Below are positions 56,681-64,000 of a stretch of DNA of 64,000 bases, one piece after another (positions within the stretch are counted from its first letter, which is position 1; each line of letters begins with the position of its first letter). Below the pieces are notes generated by a model. The model was not told the DNA's origin and searched no databases. It was given only the letters and a program-made list of their open reading frames with translations. The stretch lies in the NCBI GenBank assembly GCA_943736015.1, contig OX031060.1:25683231-25747230 (forward strand). Reading direction: 5' to 3'. Source of the DNA: Tridacna crocea. Its lineage: Eukaryota; Mollusca; Bivalvia; Cardiida; Cardiidae. Made by a program: the position numbers and the translations under genes.

Positions 56681-57188
56681 GATTTCAAAAAAACTTAGCC
56701 ACATTTGATTAACTGTCTGCAAATGCATTCCAATTGGAAAAGTCTAAAATGTCATTTTTGGAGAAAATTTGTTGATGGCATATATGTATGCAAAGTCCTT
56801 TCCATAATGTAAAACATGCAAAGAAGTTTCTTGAGGTACACAAGATAGGAAATATTTTCAAAATACATGTACTTAAAGAAAAATGTCCAGTAGCTTGAAA
56901 TTTTAAAGCAAATCTGTGATGAACATTTTGATTTCCAGCTATTTGAGAAATTCATGTGCTTTCCATGTGTTACTGATTTGCAACAACCTGGAGTTAATCC
57001 TTCTAGACCCGATCATAAGTAGAGTTATTTTTCGGGACATTTTAGGTTGAGATTAGAATGAATAAGATGTAAAGTCCAGGCCTGTTCTTGTAAAACTGGA
57101 GTTCATGTTTAGCTGAGGTTGTGCTCAAACTATCAAATTCATTCTTGCTTACTTCTGAAGTATAATGAAAAACAAAGAATGTTATTTC

Positions 57189-57433
57189 TTAATGCTTTAC
57201 CAAACAATCCCTGCTTTTTACAATCCTGAGACAGATGCCTTTTGGAAACATGGTGGTAAAAGGAGAAAATGCTAACCACTACGCTAAATGTTAACCAGCA
57301 TTTTGTCTTTTTCCCACAATGTTTTCTACCATGCTAGGAATAAATTTCAGTTTTTGAGTTACATTTATATTGCCATCTGCAAATTCTTTCAGTTTGGACA
57401 ATTCTAAAATTTTGTTGTTTGGTATAGGGTTAA
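57189..57433 (+). repeat. TTAA palindromic element
   Basis: TTAATGCTTTACC to GGTATAGGGTTAA. The hairpin centre carries an insertion of about 14 bases (AACCACTACGCTAA). Confidence 0.85.
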
Positions 57434-57713
57434 GAAGAAGGAAAGGGAAGCTCCAAACTTGATAAAGTTACCGTGTGAAGTGTGTTTAATCAGTTCTGTA
57501 TAATCTAGAAATTTCATGTTCATCTGAGTGGGGCATAAAAAGGAGATTTATAACAATGTACCTTTTGTCTAAATGTTGAGTCAAAAATTGCCACTGTAAG
57601 AAAAGTAGCATTTTTTTTCTACTCTGTGTTGTTAATGCATATGCTTTGTTAGGGCCATACTTACATATACATGTAGTAATTGTTGTGAGTGACAGTATAA
57701 ATGTATTTTTCAG

Positions 57714-57865
57714 GTTACAGTGATTGGTGATGGAAAAGCAGACCCAATATGTCTTGCAGGTGATAAACTTGGAAGTAAAGATGCATTGAAAGAAGCTGCA
57801 AGGGAAGCAACTCTTCCAGATTCCATAAAAAATACTAGGAAGGCACTTGGAGCAAAACTATTTGA
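57714..57865 (+). CDS. VWA/zinc-ribbon protein coding exon 6
   Basis: Encodes VTVIGDGKADPICLAGDKLG then EATLPDSIKNTRKALGAKLF. The part before the MIDAS Thr loop. Acceptor TTTTTCAG, donor GTGAGA, phase 2 out. Confidence 0.9.
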
Positions 57866-57934
57866 GTGAGAGAATTTCTATCTCTGATTTCTTTAGTTTT
57901 TTGGGAACCTGGAACCCTCAGGTATTCCTATTCA

Positions 57935-58725
57935 ACCCTTTTCCAAACAACTTAATTTCAAACTGGTCAAAATTGAAAGCACTTGCATATGACAGGTAAC
58001 TCAAGAATTGAAATTTGTTTCCAGTATGGTAGAAAACATTGTGGGCTACCATTATTTTCTCTTTTTCCTACAATGTTTTCAAAAGGCTTCATGCCCGGGT
58101 TCATATAAACCAGGGATTGCTTGGTAAAGGCCTACTTGTCTGAGACATTTTGTGTAGAATTAGATCAGAATATGATTTCTGTGGAAACTGTTGCCTTTGC
58201 TTTTTATATTGATGTACTCATGTTGTGCAGATGGTTTTAATGGTCTTTTTATGGTAATTCTTTACGAAGAATATGTTAGGCTTATGTGTAGTGAAAGAAT
58301 TTGCAGATGACAATGAAATACGACTCAAGAGATGAAATTTGTCTGTTGTAAGGTAGAAAACAATATTGGAAAAATGTTGAAAGGGTAAAATACATAGTTC
58401 AAAAATGAGAAATGCTGCTTACAGGCAATTTCTCCCACATTTTTTCCAAAGGCTTCCTTTCTGGACAAATTAAAGTACAAAAGCTTTTTTTTTTTTAACT
58501 CTTTACAAAACCGCAACCTTATAGAGTGGTCCAAATTGAAAGCATTTGCAGACGACAAAATAGATGTTACAGAAATATTAAAATTTGATTTGGGAAGGGT
58601 AGAAAACATTGTGGGAAAAGCAGACAATGCTGGTTTCCAACAATTTCTTCTTTTCCCACAATGTTTTTAAAAAGCTTCTACATCGGGGTCATCAAAAGTT
58701 GTCTATTTCTGGTAAAGGAATAAAG
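57935..58725 (-). repeat. TTAA palindromic copies in intron 6 of the VWA gene
   Basis: Copies around 57935-58130 and 58495-58725 (GTGGGAAAAGCAGACAATGC hairpin), and a decayed one between them. Confidence 0.75.
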
Positions 58726-58793
58726 CACTTACCTGTAATCACGCTTATGCTAAATGCCAAATCTGGGATAATTCTTTTAAAACAAAATTTCAG

Positions 58794-59003
58794 ATTGGAG
58801 GAATGTGGACCTACAGCTCTGGGACCAGCCCTGTTAGTAGCAAGCACACTGGCATCCAGGGTCCGAGGTTCGAAAGTAATCTTGTGCACAGATGGGTTGG
58901 CCAATGTTGGGATGGGAAAACTGGATAATTTTAAAACAGGGGAGGAAGAGGAGGCCTCTCTTAACTTTTATGAGGAGATAGCTAATTGTGCAGCTGATGA
59001 TGG
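58794..59003 (+). CDS. VWA/zinc-ribbon protein coding exon 7 (MIDAS Thr and Asp loops)
   Basis: Encodes ELEECGPTALGPALLVASTL, carrying the MIDAS Thr, then SKVILCTDGLANVGMGKLDN with the Asp loop, then an acidic loop and FYEEIANCAADDG. The arrangement resembles Sec24-type trunk VWA domains. Donor GTATTT. Confidence 0.92.
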
Positions 59004-59160
59004 GTATTTGTTTATTTAGGTTTTTATTTAACTATGTATTTCTAGTTTTCATAACTGACATGAGTGTAATAAACCACATGTGGACATTCTTTTGTCCTAT
59101 ACTAGATCCCTTTTTTGAACATATATACATAAATTTGAGCCACATTCTGTGAAAAGCGGT

Positions 59161-59828
59161 TTAACTCATTACCAAATGACAAAATTTTGGACTAGTCCGA
59201 ATTGAAAGGATTTGCAGACAAAAAAATAAATGTGAATGAAAAATTGAAATGTGATTTAGGAAGGGTAGAAGACATTGTGGGAAAAAAGCATTTTCACTTT
59301 TCCCCCACAATGTTTTCAAAGGCTTTCTTTCTCAGGGTCACCAAAGTCAGGATTGTGTGGTAATGACTTATTGCATCTCTGTGATGGATTTTTCCAAGCA
59401 AATCATTATTAAGGATCCATTAAATCTGTTTAGTCTGATAATTGATTGAAACTTGAGGTAGAATGATCCTTGGACATACATAAAATTCTCAAATAGCATA
59501 AAGTTTCGACTCATATCAACATGCATGCACTGCACAAGCTGGAACAAGGCGATACTTTTTACAGATGCATCAGACATAGCATTGCTCTTGTTCATTGTAT
59601 TTCTTAACTCATTACCAAACAACAATATTTTAGGCTAGTCCAAATTAATAGTATTTGCAGACGACAAAATGTAAGTGACTGAAAATTTGAAATTTGTTTT
59701 GTGAAGGATAGAAAGCATTGTTGGAAAAAGAAAAGATGCTGGTTACCACCATTTTCCTTTTTCCCACCATCTTTTCAAAAGGCTTCTTTCTCAAGGTCGT
59801 CAGAAATAGGGATTGTGTTAATGGGTTA
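59161..59828 (-). repeat. Two TTAA palindromic elements in intron 7 of the VWA gene
   Basis: 59161-59367 (TTAACTCATTACC to GGTAATGACTTA) and 59604-59828 (TTAACTCATTACC to TTAATGGGTTAA). Both are in minus orientation. Confidence 0.87.
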
Positions 59829-60126
59829 AAAGTCATTTCAGGGGATCCCAGGTGTTCGCAGTAATTTTTGAAATATTTTGTTTCAAATTTGTTTCATTGC
59901 GTTTGTTACTGTCAATTTATAATATGTTTCAGCAAAGTTTTTTTGTGAAACTCTTCCCCAAAAAATGAAAATGTTTGCTGATGGCCTTTGAACTAAAACA
60001 CCTGTGCTGGCCCAAAAAAATGTCTTGAAAACATTGGAGATTTCTAGTTTTTTGTAAAGAGTGTGTGCCATTTTTCACTGGTAAGGCAGAATAAGTCATG
60101 TTTTGTCTTTCTCTTTTTCTTTCCAG

Positions 60127-60211
60127 TGTTGCCATATCAGTTATCACCATCAAAGGTACAGATTGTAAGTTGGTTGAGATAGGAAAACTTGCTGACAAAA
60201 CCGGAGGACAG
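60127..60211 (+). CDS. VWA/zinc-ribbon protein coding exon 8
   Basis: Encodes GVAISVITIKGTDCKLVEIG then KLADKTGGQ, the last VWA strand and helix (V..I.I.G..C....L..LA..TGG). Acceptor TTTCCAG, donor GTAACC. Confidence 0.91.
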
Positions 60212-60299
60212 GTAACCGCCATGTACACAATACAAACATGTCCAGATAAATTATAGTTGTTTGTGCACAAACAAAAATACTAGTCAAAAGATTTCCTGT

Positions 60300-60529
60300 T
60301 TAACCCTTTACCACACAATGCTGACTTTTAACACCTCTCTGAAAAAAAAGCCTTTTGAAAACATTGTGGGAAAAGGAGAAAATGCTGGTAACCAGCATTA
60401 TCTCCTTTTCCCACAATGTTTTTATCCTTTCTTAAAACAAATTTCAATTTGTTAGTCACTTTTATTTTGTTGTCTGCAAATGTTTTCAATTTGGACCAAT
60501 CTAAAATTTTATTGTTTGGCGAAGGGGTC
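60300..60529 (+). repeat. TTAA palindromic element
   Basis: TTAACCCTTTACC at the left, a mutated right end (GCGAAGGGGTCA), and a hairpin differing by one base (AGCATTATCTCC). Confidence 0.88.
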
Positions 60530-61120
60530 ATTCTTTACAAAAAGACAAAATTTTGACAATGTTCCCTCTAGCTTTTTATTTCAAGGGTACACTTACCTCC
60601 TAGAATGAAAATGTGGGGGGGTTAGATTTAATATAAGAGGGTATGACAATACTGGTTCTCAGCTTGAGGTAAAGCAATCTATAATGATGATTTACAGCAA
60701 AAAAAGTCTGCTATGATAAGATATTTATGTAAATTTACTGCCTAAAGTCATTAACAAGCTGAATGGCTTTCAGAGTGACTCTGATCAGACAGTGTCTAAG
60801 AGATATTTTGTTGTGTAGTGTGTTTACGCGGTTTTTGTTCCGTTGGATTTTTCATACCTGGCAATTTCTGGTTAAGTATTTCTGCTTGATTGGATCTAAC
60901 TTTGTCAATAAGAATAACAAGGAACTTTAAAACCTGTCAGTATAACCGAGATAAGTCAACAGTGCTCATGTTGTCTATGTATTTTCTTACGTGAGGTCTC
61001 GCATGTAATCAATATTTGTTACGTAAATTTCAATTCTGTAAACTCATCCTGGTTGAGGAATTAGCAATGTATTTTTTCAGAAATGAGTACTCAATTGTTC
61101 TACAAAATATATTTTTCTTT
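60530..61120. other. Intron 8 of the VWA gene, remainder
   Basis: AT-rich with a short G-run at 60615-60621. No recognised element or coding signal. Confidence 0.5.
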
Positions 61121-61126
61121 CAACAG

Positions 61127-61233
61127 GTAAATATTGTCGACCCACTGAAGCTAACACAAGAGTTCAGTACAATTCTGGCAAATAAGATCATTGCTACAAA
61201 TGTGGTCTCCACTTTTATACTTCATAAACAGCT
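61127..61233 (+). CDS. VWA/zinc-ribbon protein coding exon 9
   Basis: Encodes VNIVDPLKLTQEFSTILANK then IIATNVVSTFILHKQL. It follows the VWA domain as in Sec23/24-like trunks (V...DP..L...F). Acceptor CAACAG, donor GTAAGT. Confidence 0.89.
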
Positions 61234-61953
61234 GTAAGTATAGCCCACAGAGAGCTGGTTCCTTTAAATAACCTAGTTTAAATAAGTTTTACTCAGACCT
61301 GAGGAAAACTGTTTCAAGATGGCTTTTGAAACGAGACTCCCTAGGATTAAACCATTTGCAAACAACAGATCAAGTGTTGCTTAATAGTATGTGATGGGAT
61401 TTTGTTTTAATAGGTAAAAAAATCATCATGAGAAAAGGAGAAAACGCTGGTTACCAACGTTTTCTTTTTTTCCACAAAGTTCTTAATATTTAAAGGCCTT
61501 CAATTGTTGATACATGAAATTTTTTACACAGGGTTTTTTACATAAATGCAGGTGAAATATTTTAGTAATGGGAGAAATTACTCATGATAACCATTTTGGC
61601 CGTACTTCACATTGTTTCCAGTTCTCAGTTGTATTTTCAAGAAAACCTATTATGCATTTGATGACTCTTTTGCTCCTTAAAACATCCTTAAGATTTTTTC
61701 CCAGTTAAGAAATTGAAAACTGTGGCGGTTATAATTGGTCTTCAGAATATTTCCATTTTGTTTTTGGGGTGAAAACCTATTTTGTATATAGTCTTTAGAT
61801 CGTCTTAAAGAGGCGATTCTATTGAGTACACACAATAAGGTTTCTGTGAGAAAATAATGTTTCATAGTATATGTGAAACGACCAACAACACGTTTACATA
61901 AAAAAACAGTGAAATAATGGTTACTAAAATGCATGCTTTTGTTGTCTTTTCAG

Positions 61954-62078
61954 ATTTTTCTTTTATGAGGAAACAGAAGAAAGCAAAGTTGTAAAGAAAA
62001 TTGGCAATGTGACGTCTGATACAGAAATTACATTCGAGTATGGAGTTAGAACAAACAAGAAAGATACCGGTGATAAAG
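61954..62078 (+). CDS. VWA/zinc-ribbon protein coding exon 10
   Basis: Encodes LFFFYEETEESKVVKKIGNV then TSDTEITFEYGVRTNK. Predicted beta-rich. Acceptor CTTTTCAG, donor GTGAGT, phase 1 out. Confidence 0.88.
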
Positions 62079-62630
62079 GTGAGTTTCTGTGAAAACATGC
62101 AAGACCATTCTAAATTATGTATGTGCGTAAATCCGCATAGACTGATCTGAGATGACTCTTTATGTCTACATTTGAGTTTACCCTGCAGTAGACTTGCACA
62201 AAACAGAAAATGATACAAGAATGGAGGGTATTGTCTCAGATTAGCCTGCGCATGCTGATCCGAGATGACACTTTACGCAGATGTAAATACCTTTTTCCGT
62301 GTATTACAGGCAACATGTACCTACCAAACCATCTGAGATTCCATTTCACTATGATTCTGTGGCTGGTGCGAATCAAGATAAGTGAGTGAAAAAAGCTACA
62401 GTTCCAGTCACTGGTCAAAATGTTAAATATTAATTTTCAAATAAATGTTGGCAACTTTATTTGTAGCTTTGATATTTACTATTCTGCCAATGACTTGATC
62501 CTTGACAAACCATATTTCAGCAGATCACCAGACTCACAATAATACTATTAAAAGATATGAATGACTATTACCTGTTGTTTACATTTGGTAGTTTTTTTTA
62601 CTTTAATTGTGTTCATTTTATTTTTAACAG

Positions 62631-62963
62631 CTGCTGAAACAAAAACTGATGCTCAAGCAAAGAACCAGTCTACAAAAACAGACAGAGATCAGGGTAGCAG
62701 TGAAACCAGTCAGGGTGCTGATGCTGAATCAAAAATGCAAAATGATGACTCGAAAGCTGAAACTGACTCTACAGAACTGCCTGGGACTTCTAAAGCAAGT
62801 ATGGAGGGTGCTGCCAGTGGCGGAACAGACAAAGCAGGGGCCCAGAAAAAAGAACTACCATTCCAGTTACAGATTGTTTACACTGACACAGAAGGGGCCA
62901 AAGCTCTACGAGTACTGACCAAAGTTAAGCCTGTAACTACAGATAGACAGAAAGCTGAAAGAT
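62631..62963 (+). CDS. VWA/zinc-ribbon protein coding exon 11 (low-complexity linker and beta strand)
   Basis: About 80 residues of Ser/Thr/Lys/Asp/Gln-rich sequence (AAETKTDAQAKNQSTKTDRD.. onward), then KKELPFQLQIVYTDTEGAKA and LRVLTKVKPVT, which looks like a Sec23/24 beta-sandwich strand pair. Acceptor TTTAACAG, donor GTAAGT, phase 1. The disordered tract may be species-specific. The next exon is not in the window. Confidence 0.88.
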
Positions 62964-63089
62964 GTAAGTATAGTCTGATTTATCTTTAGCTTTTCAGAAG
63001 AGGAAAGATTTGGACTTGTTTGTAATGAAAGCATTTTTCAGACAACGAAATTTAGCTTAAGAATATGATAAACCCTACTTCCACAGATT

Positions 63090-63345
63090 TTAGCCCATTA
63101 CAACATAATCCCAAAGTTCTAAGGACCCTGAGAAATTGCATGTATACTTTTGAAAACATGTAAACTTTTGAAAACATTGTGGAAAAAGGAGAAAATGCTG
63201 GTAATCAGCATTTTCTCCTTTTTCTACAATGTTTTCTAACCTTTTGGAAACAAGTCAAATCATTTGAGCTAAATATAGATTGTTGTCAGCAAATGTTTTC
63301 AATTTTGCCCTGTTTAACATTTTTTCATGTAGTAAAGAGTGAAGC
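63090..63345 (+). repeat. TTAA palindromic element, eroded ends
   Basis: Hairpin GTGGAAAAAGGAGAAAATGC with centre GCTGGTAATCAGC. Left end TAGCCCATTACAACA, right end AGTAAAGAGTGAAG. Confidence 0.82.
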
Positions 63346-63756
63346 ATACGGTAAAATTTAGGACTTGTCTATATTGAATGTAAACGTAGACAAGAAACTG
63401 AATGTAGCCAACATACAGGGATTTACCCTTTGAAATTAAGAAAACCGTGTTGAAAAAGGAAGATATGAAAGTTGTTGTAGATATGAAGCTAGATATGACC
63501 GTACTGAAAGAATGTCTTCAAAAGATAGTAGCCAACATTTGGTAAAATGCTGGTAAGTGATGTTTTGTCTTTTTCCAAAATGTTATCAAAATGTTTCTTG
63601 ACTGAGTTCATAAAGGTAGAATAATATTTTGGAAAAGTAGAAACTATCTTTTACGTCATGGTTGAGTGAAAGTATTGACATTTTGTGATATCTCTGTAAA
63701 TACCTAAGGTCCATGTACTTACTTCAAAGTAGAGCTAGTTGTTCACTATCACCGAG

Positions 63757-64000
63757 CCCTGGTAGCTCAGTTGATAGCGTGCAGGACTTGAGAACACGGG
63801 GTCCAGGGTTTGATCCCTGGCTTGGCCAATTTCTTTCCAAGGACTGATGATAGTCACTGCGACAGGATTCCTCTAGCACCGCTGACCATTGTTTCGATGA
63901 TGATCATGCTGGAAAGCAGCCAGTGGCTTGGAAAAAAAATTGTGTGAAGTACTGGTAAATGAAACTCCAGGAATGCATGGATAGGTGCACTGGCCTCTGC
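63757..64000 (+). repeat. tRNA-headed SINE, most complete copy
   Basis: Begins with a tRNA-like region: CTGGTAGCTCAGTTGATAGC (box A) and GGGTTTGATCCCTGG (box B), then a body with AGCCAGTGGCTT and GATAGGTGCACTGG. A retroposon driven by an internal Pol III promoter (family knowledge), not a functional tRNA: no anticodon stem can be folded confidently. It runs off the window. Confidence 0.82.

Larger units (their letters stand above)
48189..62963 (+). other. VWA / Sec23-24-like zinc-ribbon gene (cpRas1-like candidate), 3' end outside window
   Basis: Eleven coding exons: 48202-48293, 51157-51356, 52056-52240, 54165-54356, 56070-56285, 57714-57865, 58794-59003, 60127-60211, 61127-61233, 61954-62078, 62631-62963 (1897 coding bases, about 632 residues). 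All splice phases agree. Order of parts: acidic Ser/Asp-rich and Pro-rich N-terminus; a CxxC..CxxC zinc ribbon split across exons 3 and 4; a VWA domain with an intact MIDAS (DVSGSM in exon 4, Thr in CGPTALGPAL and the CTDG loop in exon 7); then a beta-rich segment in exon 11 (PFQLQIVYTDTEG..ALRVLT) resembling the Sec23/24 beta-sandwich. This resembles proteins annotated in invertebrates as circularly permutated Ras protein 1. No GTPase motif (GxxxxGKS, NKxD) is in the visible exons, so a Ras domain, if present, lies to the right. Function is unknown to me; the MIDAS implies metal-dependent ligand binding. Confidence 0.8.

Noticed and set aside
62561-62630. Upstream start for the ORF at 62.6 kb (hydrophobic MTITCCLHLVVFF..)
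   Set aside because: It is intronic: a TTTTTAACAG acceptor at 62621-62630 and phase agreement with exon 10 place the exon start at 62631.
1056-63361. Many short ORFs reading WEKEKMLVTSIFSFSHNVF or ENIVGKGENAGNQHFLLFPQ
   Set aside because: These are translations of the palindromic element's hairpin on either strand; they repeat wherever the element occurs and have no independent coding support.
63757-63832. Functional tRNA gene
   Set aside because: Box A and box B are present, but the acceptor and anticodon stems do not fold cleanly and the sequence continues into a SINE body shared with other copies.

Overview
The window is AT-rich eukaryotic nuclear DNA, most likely from a marine bivalve mollusc. 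This rests on two intron-rich animal genes and on repeat types I associate with clams and oysters: elements built on ~156-bp and ~166-bp tandem units, tRNA-headed SINEs, and very many small palindromic elements. I ran no database search, so names come from protein motifs and recalled family features.

Layout. (1) 1343-24462, minus strand: the 5' two thirds of SHPRH (SNF2 helicase / PHD / RING E3 ligase), reconstructed as 21 coding exons whose splice phases all agree (3412 coding bases, about 1137 residues). The C-terminal helicase lobe and RING lie off the left edge. (2) 24.5-48.1 kb: intergenic. It holds a truncated LINE (26.3-27.6 kb), a possible two-exon small membrane protein gene plus an orphan exon (32.2-33.0 kb, minus), two diverged direct copies of a ~1.3-1.5 kb segment (29.3-30.8 and 42.1-43.4 kb), and between them a 5.5-kb satellite of 39-bp units (33.6-39.1 kb) that reverses orientation twice. 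(3) 48189-62963, plus strand: eleven coding exons of a VWA / Sec23-Sec24-like zinc-ribbon protein, resembling the proteins annotated in invertebrates as circularly permutated Ras protein 1. It continues off the right edge.

The dominant pattern is a flood of ~200-240 bp palindromic elements with ends of the form TTAA-CYCWTTACC and a ~60-bp central hairpin. I count roughly fifty or more full or partial copies, mostly in the introns of the two genes. Several copies sit back to back sharing one TTAA. A sister family has the same ends but a different hairpin core. Other small elements are defined by target-site duplications visible in the sequence: a 105-117 bp palindrome with 9-bp duplications (Mutator-like) and a 179-bp element with a 5-bp duplication nested inside another repeat.

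The two genes are divergently arranged, with their 5' ends about 24 kb apart across the repeat-rich intergenic block. Nothing in the sequence ties their functions together.
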